This document shows positions 18,283 through 30,100 of a stretch of 58,295 nt of DNA, piece by piece. The notes under the pieces are model-generated. The model had not been told where the DNA came from. It did not search any database and saw only the letters and a program-made list of their open reading frames with translations. This DNA is from Dictyobacter arantiisoli (GTDB taxonomy: Bacteria > Chloroflexota > Ktedonobacteria > Ktedonobacterales > Ktedonobacteraceae). How positions within the stretch are numbered: position 1 is the stretch's first letter; each line of letters starts with the position of its first letter. Made by a program: the position numbers and the translations under genes. The stretch is from NCBI RefSeq assembly GCF_008326305.1, contig NZ_BIXY01000008.1, positions 59,918-118,212 on the forward strand. Reading direction: 5' to 3'.

Positions 18283-19074
18283 ATGGCAGATCAATACTAT
18301 ACAGCTTCAGAAGCGCAACAGCGGCTTGGATTATCAAAGGCCATGTTTTTTCGGAAAGTGAAGCAGGGTTTCATCAGGAAAGTAGTTCCACCAGGGATGA
18401 AGCAGGGGGTCTATCCGAAACGAGATATCGATGGATTGGCTCTCTCAATGCAAATACTTTTTGAGCAGGACCAGGGCATTACATTTAGTCGCTCGATGAT
18501 CGCTGATCAGGTAGAAGAGTTGGAGATAGGATCGCGGGCATTTGGACGGAATTTTATTACACCGTTGCCTGAGCGCATCGCTTTTCAACAGAAAAGCGAG
18601 TTCACCTTTCATTCGCTAAAGATTGAGGGGTCGGTAGTCGGGTATATCTCTATGTTTCATTTTTCTGATGAGTTGCTGGATCACCTTTTGACTGGTAAGA
18701 AAATTGAGCGCGAAATTAAAGTCAATGATGTGCTGCCATTCCCACGCCTTGAGCCTTTTACTATTTATATTGATGTCCTGGTCATTGATCCAGCACTCTC
18801 CAACCACCTTCAGAAATTGTATGCCGGGATTCTTATTTCTCGTTTTGTGGATCTCCTTTTGCATTTAAGAAGCAATGGCTATCTGTTTGATAAAATATAT
18901 ACAGTTACTTCGTCAGGTGCAGGGGAACGATTGGTGAAAAAGCTCGGCTTTGAAAAATTAGAGCATAAATCATTAGTTCCTGCACGAATACCCTTTGTGG
19001 CATGCTTTGATCAGGAGCATATTTATACTTTGCAAATGAAGCAGCGAAAAATGTTAGGTTTCGCTCGTCGTTGA
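18283..19074 (+). CDS. MerR/AlpA-type HTH protein with C-terminal GNAT-like domain, paralogue B
   Basis: A 263-residue paralogue of the 17142-17912 product with the same layout: N-terminal HTH (YYTASEAQQRLGLSKAMFF) and a GNAT-like domain (IYIDVLVIDP, then VTSSGAGERLVKKLGF). The start is set at the ATG of MADQYYTASEAQ because paralogue A starts at the same place and AAGAAAGG lies 8 nt upstream. An in-frame upstream start at 18235 would overlap the predicted promoter. It is divergent from paralogue A and co-directional with the acyl-AMP ligase 207 bp downstream. The pair may be mutual or auto-regulators of the lipopeptide genes on either side. No ligand or substrate can be named from the sequence. 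Confidence 0.75.
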   Translation: MADQYYTASEAQQRLGLSKAMFFRKVKQGFIRKVVPPGMKQGVYPKRDIDGLALSMQILFEQDQGITFSRSMIADQVEELEIGSRAFGRNFITPLPERIAFQQKSEFTFHSLKIEGSVVGYISMFHFSDELLDHLLTGKKIEREIKVNDVLPFPRLEPFTIYIDVLVIDPALSNHLQKLYAGILISRFVDLLLHLRSNGYLFDKIYTVTSSGAGERLVKKLGFEKLEHKSLVPARIPFVACFDQEHIYTLQMKQRKMLGFARR

Positions 19075-19281
19075 GGGGTGTGATGCGGTTCTTTTATCTA
19101 CTCTCCTACCGAAAAGTATTTCACTACGTGTAAGAATATGCTCTATCTACATAATACGGACCTTCCCAGGCAGCGTTTATAATCAGACGGTAGAGCAATG
19201 TGCCTGCTGATACGGTACGTTGTGAGCTAAAGTCTAGTTTTGCTGTTGGCCTTTCGAAATTGCAGAGGTAAGGAGTAGAGC

Positions 19282-21051
19282 ATGAGCCAAACAATGACTT
19301 CTACAGTTGTAGAAGTGGATACGATTGTAGATCTTTTACAGTTGCGTGCACGAGAGAATCCATTTAATGCTGCTTATACTTTTTTGCGCTATGGTGGAGC
19401 GGCGAATGAATGCATCAATTATTTGGAGTTGGATAGGAGAGCACGTGCGATTAGCAATGTACTACGTCAGCATGGAGGTGAAGGCAAGCAGGTTCTTTTG
19501 CTCTATCCTTCGGGCATCGATTATATGGCGGCCTACTTTGGCTGTTTGTATGCTGGTGCTATCGCCATCCCTGCTTATCCGCCCCATTCACAACGAGCGC
19601 TCCCACGTATTCAGGCGATTGTTGAGGATGCCAATGCTGCTATTGTGGTAACTACAGCGGCTGTTTTGCATAAAGTTCAGCAATGGACAGAAAATGTTGC
19701 GGAATTATCTCATTTGGTGTGGCTGGAGACCGATACTATAGATGTGTCTACTGCTGACGCATGGGTGGCACCAGACATTGATGGCGCTTCGGTAGCCTTT
19801 CTCCAATACACCTCGGGCTCTACCACTACTCCCAAGGGTGTCATGGTCAGCCATAACAATTTGCTGCACAATCTTTCAATGCTTCATGATCAGCTTGGTA
19901 TTGATACTCATTCAGTTGGTGTTTCGTGGTTACCGATTTTTCATGACATGGGGTTAATTGCTGGCATGTTATTGCCGCTATATGGGAATGTGCCCTCTGT
20001 TTTTATGACCCCGGCTGATTTTCTCCAACGTCCGTTACGCTGGCTCCAGGCTATCACTGATTATCAAGGCACGTTTAGTTGTGCCCCAAATTTCGCGTAT
20101 GAACTTTGCCTGCGTCGTATTGCTCAGCAAGAACTCTCTGATCTTGATCTGAGCTCATGGACGGTTGCACTTAATGGAGCCGAACCTATTCGAGCCGAGA
20201 CATTGCATCGTTTTACGCAAATGTTTGCCCGCTGTGGTTTTCGTCCTCAGGCATTTACGCCTGGTTTTGGTCTGGCCGAGAATACCTTAATGGTCTGTTG
20301 TGAACAGGCTGACCAGATGCCATATATTAAGAATATCAGTAGATCAGCTCTGGAAGAGAACCTGGTCCTTCCCGCCGGTGCGACGATCGATGATGTACAG
20401 CAACTGGTTGGCTGTGGAGGGGCGGTACGTGAAAAAGGTGTAGAGATTGTGATTGTTAATCCAGAAACGTTACAGGCATGCGATGCAAGTGAAGTTGGCG
20501 AAATCTGGGTATCTGGCCCTAGCGTCGCCCAGGGATACTGGCAGCGGCCTGAAGAGAGCGCTCAAACGATGCAGGCACATCTGTCAACGGGTGAAGGACC
20601 TTTTTTACGTACGGGTGATCTTGGTGCCTATCAGAATGGACAGCTTTTTGTCACTGGACGTCTGAAAGATCTGATTATTCTGGGTGGACGTAATTACTAT
20701 CCACAGGACATAGAGCAAACTCTGGAATATAGTCATCCAGCGCTCCGTCCGGGTTGTAGTGTTGCCTTCTCTGTTGAACATGAGGATGAGGAACGTCTGG
20801 TTGTAATGGCAGAGGTTGATCATCGCTATAAGTTCTCCGAGGGCACTCCTTCTGAGCAGACCTTAGCCACGGGCCGGCAAGAAATTCTGCGTGCTATTCG
20901 TAAAGCGATTGCTGACTATCATGATCTGTCTGTGTATAAAATTGTCTTATTACGTATGAATGGTGTTCACAAGACATCGAGTGGTAAAGTTCAGAGACGC
21001 TCATCTCGAGCAGCCTTTTTACGCAATGAATATCAGGAATGGAAAGCCTGA
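19282..21051 (+). CDS. Fatty acyl-AMP ligase (FAAL), stand-alone lipopeptide starter enzyme
   Basis: This 589-residue member of the ANL superfamily activates a fatty acid with ATP to acyl-AMP and hands it to a carrier protein. Seen: the ATP-binding loop YTSGSTTTPKG (about 178-188), LPIFHDMGLIAG, GFGLAENT in place of the usual YGxTE, RTGDLG, and a C-terminal GKVQRR lysine motif. The pattern and length fit FAALs rather than acyl-CoA ligases. There is no fused acyl carrier domain, so the acyl group must go to a carrier elsewhere. The ACP of the convergent KS-NRPS protein is the obvious candidate in this window. A good AAGGAG site lies 7 nt before the ATG. The gene ends 42 bp before a very long hairpin. 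Confidence 0.92.
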   Translation: MSQTMTSTVVEVDTIVDLLQLRARENPFNAAYTFLRYGGAANECINYLELDRRARAISNVLRQHGGEGKQVLLLYPSGIDYMAAYFGCLYAGAIAIPAYPPHSQRALPRIQAIVEDANAAIVVTTAAVLHKVQQWTENVAELSHLVWLETDTIDVSTADAWVAPDIDGASVAFLQYTSGSTTTPKGVMVSHNNLLHNLSMLHDQLGIDTHSVGVSWLPIFHDMGLIAGMLLPLYGNVPSVFMTPADFLQRPLRWLQAITDYQGTFSCAPNFAYELCLRRIAQQELSDLDLSSWTVALNGAEPIRAETLHRFTQMFARCGFRPQAFTPGFGLAENTLMVCCEQADQMPYIKNISRSALEENLVLPAGATIDDVQQLVGCGGAVREKGVEIVIVNPETLQACDASEVGEIWVSGPSVAQGYWQRPEESAQTMQAHLSTGEGPFLRTGDLGAYQNGQLFVTGRLKDLIILGGRNYYPQDIEQTLEYSHPALRPGCSVAFSVEHEDEERLVVMAEVDHRYKFSEGTPSEQTLATGRQEILRAIRKAIADYHDLSVYKIVLLRMNGVHKTSSGKVQRRSSRAAFLRNEYQEWKA

Positions 21052-21092
21052 GCTGCCTACTTGAGGGTTGAAAAAAAGGTTAAGCATTCCTG

Positions 21093-21169
21093 TTTAATTG
21101 AGGAGATAGTGAAAGAGGAGAGGGCTGGCGGCGCCAGCCCTCTCCTCTTTCACTATCTCCTCAATTAAA
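21093..21169. terminator. Perfect 37-bp inverted repeat between convergent FAAL and KS-NRPS genes
   Basis: Bases 21093-21129 pair perfectly with 21133-21169 around a 3-nt GGC loop. The tip is GGGCTGGC/GCCAGCCC and the base is AT-rich, so transcripts from either side would end in a strong hairpin followed by a short U/A-rich base. It lies 42 bp after the ligase stop and 23 bp after the NRPS stop, consistent with a bidirectional terminator. The stem is much longer than ordinary intrinsic terminators. Confidence 0.85.
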
Positions 21170-21192
21170 GTGTCCTGTCTTCTCCTCTTCTC

Positions 21193-24100
21193 CTATTCGC
21201 CCAGATCGATTTCAGCTAGCAGATATTCCAATTCTTCCTGGCTCACTTCAAGATCGGGAAAATCGGATGGTGTATAGATCGTTTCGGATTGTGGTGTCTG
21301 GGCCAGTGCGATGATAGCTTGTAAGGCCTGTATATAGGCATGAGCCAGGCCGACAATCGTTTCGCGCTTATGAATCTGTGGGCTAAATTCCCAGGAAACA
21401 TGCAGCTCTCCTGTTTGAATGAGACTGTTGATTGCCAGCAGATGGCTACGTGTACTCTCCTGATGATGCGTGGGTCCAGGTGATGGTTTGAGCTGGCTAA
21501 ATGCAGTCCCTGGATTCGATGAAGCGGCCCCCAGTTGTCCTAAGTAGTTGAAAACAATCTGTGGCTGTCGGCATCCCTGAAGTTCTCTGCTCAACGAAGT
21601 GCTTGTATTCAGGTAGCGTAGAATACCATAGCCAATGCCATGTTGTGGGATACAACGCAAATGTTCTTTGAGCTGTTTCAGTGTTTCAAGCGTACTTGCA
21701 TCTGCTGGTATGGTAAGTTTGACTGGAAAGAGAGAGGTAAACCAGCCAACGGTACGAGAGAGATCACTGTTGGCGAAGAGTTCTTCTCGTCCGTGTCCTT
21801 CCAGGTCGATCAAAACGTCTTCGTGATTACTCCAGCGGGCAAGTACCTGTGCTAACGCTGTCAGCAGAACATCATTTATCTGTGTATGATACATTTCTGG
21901 TAATGTTTCCAGCAATATACGTGTTTCTGCAGTTGGAAGGATAACTTCAACCTGTTCAATATCATGACTTTGTTCCTGCGTATCATAATCAACTGGAATT
22001 GATTGATGAGTACCGCTGGTCTCACGCAACCAGTATTCGGCTTCTTGTTGAGCCTGTTCTGCCTGGGCGTAGGTCACCAGATGTTCTGCCCAGCACTGAA
22101 ACGAAGTGGTTTTCTTTGGTAACTGAATAGATGTATGCTGGCAACATTGTTGATACGCTGTTTGCAAATCATCGAGCAAGATGCGCCATGAGACACCATC
22201 AACCGCCAGATGGTGAATGATGAGGAGCAGTTGATCCGGCGTCTCTCTTTGATCCAGATGGAAGTAAACGGCTTTAAACAAGGGTCCCTGCGCAATATCT
22301 AATGACGCCTGAGCTTGAGCCTCTTTATCCAACATCTTGCGTTGTTGTTCCGCTTCTGGTAGCGCTGAAAGGTCAACATAGTCGAAATCAAGAGGTGCGC
22401 CTGGTGCATCGTTGCGTTGTTGCCAGCCTGTTTCTGTATAGGTGAAGCGCAAGCGTAGCGCGTCATGGTGTTCGAGTAGTGCTGCCAGCGCCTGTGTGAG
22501 ATAGTGATAATTGATAGCTCCTGTGATTGAAACCAGGACAGATTGATTCCAGTAGTCTGGATGAGGTTGTTGTTGTGCAAAAAACCACTGTTGAATTGGC
22601 GTTAATGCCACCGGCCCTGTGACAGGTTCCTGTTGGGCTTGTACCGTGGGTGTATGATTGACAACCTGGCTCAATTGCTCGATGGTTTGATATTGAAAGA
22701 GTTGCTTGGGTGTCAGGTGTAATCCGAGCTGATTTGCTCGTCCGATAATCTGGATACTCAAGATAGAATCGCCTCCCAGGGAGAAGAAGTTATCTTGAAT
22801 TCCCACGCGTTCCAGGTGCATGATTTCAGCCCAGACATCTGCAAGTTTTTGCTGAATATCGTTTTGTGGTTCAATATAGTGTCTTTCACTCTCTTGCACA
22901 ATGCTCTCTCTCTCAGGGAGCGCCTGACGATCAACTTTCCCATTGTGATTGAGTGGTAGTGCCTCCAGGAAAACGATGGTGGAAGGCACCATATAGTGTG
23001 GCAGTTTTTCTTGCAGGTGAGCCTGTAGCTCTGCCTCACTCAGCTCCTCTCCTGGTTTTCTGACGACATATGCGACCAGTTGTTTGGTGCCCATATGATT
23101 CTGACGAGCCAGCACAATATTCTCTTGTACCGCAGGCTGCGATCCTATCGTCGCCTCAATCTCTCCAAGCTCAATACGGAAACCGCGTATCTTGACTTGA
23201 TGATCAATACGGCCCAGATATTCTATATCGCCGTTGGGCAGGCGACGTGCTAGATCCCCAGAGCGATAGAGTCGCGCACCTGGTTCGCTACTAAATGGAT
23301 GAGGGACAAAGCGCTGGGCTGTTAAATCTGGTCTGTGTAAGTAACCGCGGGCGATACCAGGGCCTCCCACATACATCTCTCCGGCCACACCCAGCGGTGC
23401 TGGTTGGCCATAATGATCCATGATGACCACGTGGAGATCATCAATCGGAAGGCCAATCACGCTTCCGAGATTATTGGAGAGCTCTTTTTCTGTGATTGGA
23501 CGATAGGTAACATGCACAGTTGTTTCTGTGATACCATACATATTCACCAATTGGGGCTGTTGATCTCCATGGATAGAGAACCAGGAGCGTAAGCTTTGGA
23601 GTTCTAATGCCTCTCCTCCGAAGATAACGAGCCGCAGGGCTAATTGCTTCCGTTGTTCCGCCACACGTTCAATTTGCATCAATTGATTGAATGCCGATGG
23701 TGTTTGATTAAGTACAGTGACCCTGTGGGTATGTAATAACTGATAAAACAATTCTGGCGAACGACTGATCCAGAATGGTACAACGACCAGGCTTCCTCCA
23801 TGAAGTAGGGCTCCCCAGATCTCCCAGACTGAGAAATCAAAGGCGTACGAATGGAAGAGTGTCCATACATCCCGATTATCAAAGTTATAGTACGACGCTG
23901 TCGCTGTAAAGAGACGGATGACATTGGCATGTGAGACCACCACGCCCTTTGGATTGCCGGTAGAACCAGAGGTGTAGATGATATACGCTGCATTTTCTGG
24001 ATCTGCCGTCTGGATTGGATTGAACACCTCCTCCAGTGAGAGGAGTGGATCAATTGCATCCAGACCAATGACGTATTCGCTGATGATCGGCAGCTTCTGC

Positions 24101-27100
24101 CTGAGGTGCTCTTGCGTGAGTATAATCGAGATATGGGCGTCTTCGAGAATATAGGCCAGGCGCTCAGGTGGATAGGTTGGATCAAGAGGAACATAGGTTC
24201 CTCCTGCCTTAAGGATGGCCAGAATACCAATGAGCAATTCAAGAGAACGTTCCACGCACAGGCCGACGTTGACATCGGGTCCGACTCCAAGCTGACGTAA
24301 GTACCAGGCCGTTTGATTCGCTCGTCGATTTAGTTCCTGATAATTCAGCGTTTCATGTTCACAGATAACTGCGGTAGAGAAGGGCGTTTGTTCTACCCGG
24401 GCTTCAAAGATCTCATGTAAGGTCTGCCCCACCGGGAATGAGCGTGTTGTCTCTGCGATAGTCGCTTTGAGGTGTTCATGCTCGCCCTTTGTCCAGAGCT
24501 GTATCTCTGTGAGTGGGCGATCCGCTTTCTGCGTGAAGTCTACTAATATCTGTTCAAGCTGTTGCAACATCTGCGTGATGGGAGCAGACGAGAAACGCTC
24601 TCGATCATAAAGCACTTTGAATTTGAGCTGCTGTCCAGGTATCACTATCAGTGTGATGGGATAACTCGTTTGCTCTGCTACTTTTATGCTCTCAAGAACT
24701 GTTGCGATATGTTCATTCTCGCCACTGATTGCAGAGGAGTCGAGCGGATAATTTTCAAAGACGAGCAGGCTTTGAAAAAGTTGTGTACCGTGTGGGATCT
24801 CGCTCCAGGATTGTATCTGTGCCAGTGGTGTGTATCCATATTGCAAGATTTCGGTCTGTTGTTCATGGAGCTTGTAGAGCCACTTCTGAACGGAGATCTG
24901 CGGTTCGAGTTGTACGCGAACTGGGAGTGTATTAATGAGCAGACCTACCATTTTCTCAATATCTGTGATTGTGGCGGTCCGTCCTGACGTGACTGCGCCA
25001 AAGATGACATCGTTTTCACCACTATAATGGCTGAGCAGGAGAGCCCAGGCACCTTGTATCAGTGTATTAATAGTGACATGTTCCTGGCGAGCCAATTGGG
25101 TCAGTGCTTGTGTTGCCTGTATCGAGAGTGTGCCCGCCCACTCATCATAGCCAGATTGTTGAGCCTCTTGTTGTGTATGATCGATACCAAGTGCAGTCGG
25201 TGCGGAGAAGCCGCGCAATGTCTCCTTCCAGAACTCCTGTGCTTTCTGCATATCTTGCTGGCGTAACCAGCGGATATATTCTCGATAGGGTGGTCGATTT
25301 ACCTGACCTATCAATTGCTGTTTTTCCAGTGCTGCATAGGATTTAAAGAACAATTCAAGTACGAGTGGGAGGCTCCAGCCATCGAGTAGCAAGTGATGAT
25401 ATGTCCAGACCATAGTATACTCTTCATCACTTAGACGGGCGATAAACAAACGCATCAACGGGGCCTGGGAGAGTTGAAAGCCGCGCAAACGGTCTGTATG
25501 GTGGTATTCCTTTATGCGTTCTTGTTGTTGTTCGCCGGTCAGATGCCGCCAGTCTTGTCGTTCGACTGGTAGAGAAACGTCTTGATAGACCACCTGATGA
25601 GCTTCCTCCAATCCTTCCCACCAGAAACCTGTTCTCAAGATAGTATGATTCTGTATAACATGTGTCCAGGCATCGAAGAAGGTTTGCTCATTGAAACCTT
25701 TTTCAAAGGTCATGCCCACCTGAATAACATAGTCACCATGGTCAGGCTCATAGAAAGAATGGAAGAGCAAACCTTGTTGGAGTGGTGTGAGCGGATAGAT
25801 ATCCTCAATATGACGACTATTCTTTAAGTGCAAATCGATCTGTGGCTGTGTCAGAAGTGCCATTGGGAAGTCTGAAGGTGTATAGCCACCGGCCTCGGGT
25901 TGCTGACAATGCTCAATGATTGCACGCAGGGTCGCCATAAATTCTTCCGCAAGTTCGCTAATGGTCTCGGGATGATAGATGTTCTGACTATACGTCCACT
26001 CAAATTGGATCTTACCATTGATGATGCGACAGGCTACGTCCAGCAAGTGACGGCGCAAGCCGTGTGGACTATAATCTGAACCGAATTTCTCTTTCGCGAG
26101 CGCAAACATTTGGTCTTCGGAGAGTACTTGATGAAATTGTCCCAGATAGTTAAAGCTGATCATTGGTGTCGGAAGCTCAGCCAGTTGGGACCTTATAGAT
26201 TCTGGCGCGAGATAGCGTAACAAACCATAGCCAATACCATGCCCGGGCAGATTATGAAGTTGCTCTTTCACAGTTTTGATGGCTTGGTCCAGGGCATTAC
26301 ACCCGCTGAGATCAAAGTGGACTGGATAGATACTGGTAAACCAGCCGATTGTACGTGAGACATCTAATCCAAAAAGATCTTCCCGCCCATGACCTTCAAG
26401 GTTAATGGTGATCTGCTCTTTTCCACTCCAGCGGGTGAGTGTGAGTGCCAGGGCTGTCAGTAAGATATCATTCATGTGTGTCTGATAGAGTGGTGGAACA
26501 TCATAGAGGAGTGCATGTGTCTCCTCCTGGGTGAAGGCAACCTCAAGCGTGTCTGCAGATGCGACGGTATTTCTGCCGTCGGCTCTGTCTGTTGGGAGTT
26601 CAACTGTGAATTTCTGACCTTGCTGTTGCCAGTAAGCGAACTCTTGAATGCATGCTTCCTCCTGCGCATATTCCTGCATATGCCGGGACCATTGTTGGAA
26701 CGAAGCCGTCTTAGGGGGAAGTTGGACCTCTTGCTGGATATCGAGTTGTTCGCAGATATTCTGAAGATCTTCAAGCAAGATGCGCCAGGAAACGCTATCA
26801 ATGATGAGATGGTGAATAGTAATGAATAAGCGCACCTGCTCATTCTCTCCAGGCTTGAAATATAGAACGCGTAGGAGCGGGCCATGTTCAATATTCAGAC
26901 TTTTTTGTGCCTCATCTGTATGGGTGAGCATGGCCTGTGATTGCTCCTCAGGTGATAGATGTGAGATATCAATAACCTGGCAGAGAACGGAAGACGTTAA
27001 TGTTTCGTCGACGCTTATCTCCTGGCGCCAGGTGCCGTCCTCCCGGGTAAAGCGCATGCGGAGCGCATCATGATGACGCATCAGATAAGCAAAGGCCTGT

Positions 27101-30100
27101 TCAATGATCTCAGGTTCAACAGGATAAAAGAGCCGCAGGATGGCCGCTTGATTCCAATGATGTACAGGGACATCAAGTTCAAAAAACCAACGTTGAACAG
27201 CCGTCAGTGCTACCTCTCCTTCAACCAGACCATACTCAGCTATTGCATTGGCATCCTGGGTGATGGTAGTGGCTTGCTGTTCCCTTATCATCTGAGCCAT
27301 CTCAGCGATCGTTTGATATTGGAAGAAGTGTTTGGGATGGATGCGCACTCCATGCTGTGCAGCCTGCGCCACAATTTGAATACTGAGGATGGAGTCTCCG
27401 CCCGATCCAAAGAAGTTATCGTGCAGGCCAATACTTTCTATTCCTAGAGCCTGACACCATAGCTCTATGAGAATAGTTTCCACCTCATTTTGTGCAGCCT
27501 CCGGCTCCGGTCCCGCTATCTCATTGGATTGGCCAAAGTTTGGATTGGGAAGTGCCCGGCGATCTATTTTGCCATGCGTGGTGAGAGGCAGTTGTTCCAG
27601 GGGAACAAAGCAAACAGGGATCATGTAATCAGGCAGGATCTCTTGCAGATAGCCACGTATCTCGTGGGCTGACAGAGGAGCTTTCTGTACCAGATATGCT
27701 ACCAGGCGTTTGGTGCCAATATCATCAGTATGGACGATGACTGTACCATCGGCAATGGCTGGATGTTGTAACAGGATACTTTCAATCTCTCCCAGTTCGA
27801 TACGAAAACCTCTTATTTTGACCTGGTTGTCGCGTCGTCCGATAAATTCGATCGACCCATTACTCCGATAGCGGGCGAGATCTCCTGTTCTATAGAGACG
27901 AGTACCAGATGTACTGAATGGATTTGGCACAAAGCGTTCGGCCGTCAAGTCGGCGTGGTTGAGGTAACCGCGAGCCAGACCAGCTCCTCCTGTATAGAGT
28001 TCACCGGCAACTCCAATGGGAACGGGTTGCATCAATGCATCCAGAAGGTAGACGGTCGAGTTGCTAATCGGCATACCAATGGGAACTGATGTTCCAACCT
28101 GCTCACTATTCTGCATGGGATAGCAGCAGGTGAAGGTGGTGTTCTCTGTTGGACCATAGCCGTTGATAAGCGTACAATTGCTATTCTGCTGCAATACTTT
28201 CTGCACTTGTGCGCTAGCCAGGACATCGCCACCAGCCAATAGGAGACGCAAACTGGCCAGAGCAGGCAGATGATGTTCGACCATTTGATGAAACAGTCCC
28301 GCTGTCAGCCACAGGATACTGATCTGTTCCTCATGTAAGATCCGTGCCAATTCTTCTAGAGATGGTGTATGAGCCGGGAAGAGAACCAGGCGACCTCCAT
28401 TGAGTAAACTTCCCCATAACTCTAAGGTTGAGGCATCGAAAGAACTGGGTGCTAGATGTAAAAAGATATCCTCTGCATTGAAGGTAGCATAGTTTGTCTC
28501 GCGTACCAGACGCACAATGGCGCGATGGACAGCGCCCACTCCTTTCGGTCGTCCTGTTGAGCCAGAGGTATACATAACATAAGCCAGTTGATCTGGATCT
28601 AGCGTGTGCTGCAAGTTCTCCTGAGAGAATTCAGCGAGTAGATCGTCGTATGTCTCCGCACAGATAATCTGGTGTCGCCCATCTAAGGGGAGCTGTGTGG
28701 CAACCTCCTCACTGGTCAGAATGAGTGAAAGATTGGTATCCTCAAGCATATAAGTCAGGCGTTCTTGTGGATAACTGGGATCGAGAGGAACATAGGCTCC
28801 TCCAGCTTTGAGAATTGCCAGAATACTGATAACCATAGACAAAGAGCGAGCCATGCTCAATCCTACCAGTGTCTCTCTTGTGACCCCCAGTGTTTGTAGA
28901 TAATGAGCTAGCTGATTGGCGTGTGCATTCAGCTCCCGATAGGTCATCTCTTGACCCTGGCAGCGTAAGGCAACTGCATGTGGTGTTGCCGCCACCTGTT
29001 CTTCAAACAACTGTGGAATGGTTCCCTGCTGTGGATAGTTGCTCGACGTTGTATGCCACTCTTTGAGTAGCTGATGCTCTTCTGTCTGGCTCAATAGAGG
29101 TAGAGAAGCAATAGTTTGTTGGGTATCTTTAACGATGTTTTCCAACAGTATTTGATAGTGTTCAGCCATGCGTATGATTGTACTCTCATCAAACAGATCT
29201 GTATTGTATTCCAGGGTTCCTGTGATGCCTCCTTTGTTTTCTGTCAATGATAAAGTAAGATCAAAACTTGCAGTACCTTTATTAACCGCCAGGAATTCAA
29301 GCTCTACATCCTGAAGATGAAGATCAGAAAAGGGAGTGTTTTGCAGCACAAACATTACCTGGAAGAGTGGCGAGATACCGGCATGGCGTTCTGGTTGTAT
29401 GACCTCAACAACTTGTTCGAAGGGAACATGTTGATTGGCATAAGCATCCAGACAGACCTGGCGTATCTGTTGCAGGAATGTACGAAAGTCCGGGTTGCCC
29501 GTCATATCTGCATACATAACGAGTGTATTGACGAAAAAGCCAATCAAGGTTTCCATCTCAGCACGGTCCCGATTTGCGATCCCGGTTCCGACGGCTATCT
29601 TCTCCTGCCCACTATAACGATAGAGCAGTACGTGCCAGGCTGCCAGCAGTGTCATGAAGAGCGTGACCCCTTCATGGCGACTTATCTCCTGAAGCCCCTC
29701 GGTCAACTGTTCTGACAGTTTGAATTCGATCTGTGAGCCAGTGAATGTCTGCTCCAGGGGGCGAGGACGATCAGTTGGTAGTTCTAGCCGGGCCGGGGCA
29801 TCTGCTAGATGCTCTTTCCAGTAGCGCAGTTGAGATTGTAGTGTACTACTATCCATCCATTTGCGCTGCCAGACCGCGAAATCGACATATTGAATCGGCA
29901 AATCTGCCAGTATAGCTGGTTGTTGGGTCAGGTATGCATTATACAGGGTACTGAATTCGCGAATGAACACGCCCAGTGACCAACCATCAGAAACGATATG
30001 ATGAACGGTGAGGAGAAAGACGTATTCCTGGCTATCCAGTTGGAACAGGTGTGCCCGCAAAAGTGGACCATTAACCAGATCGAAAGGCTTTTGTACGTTG

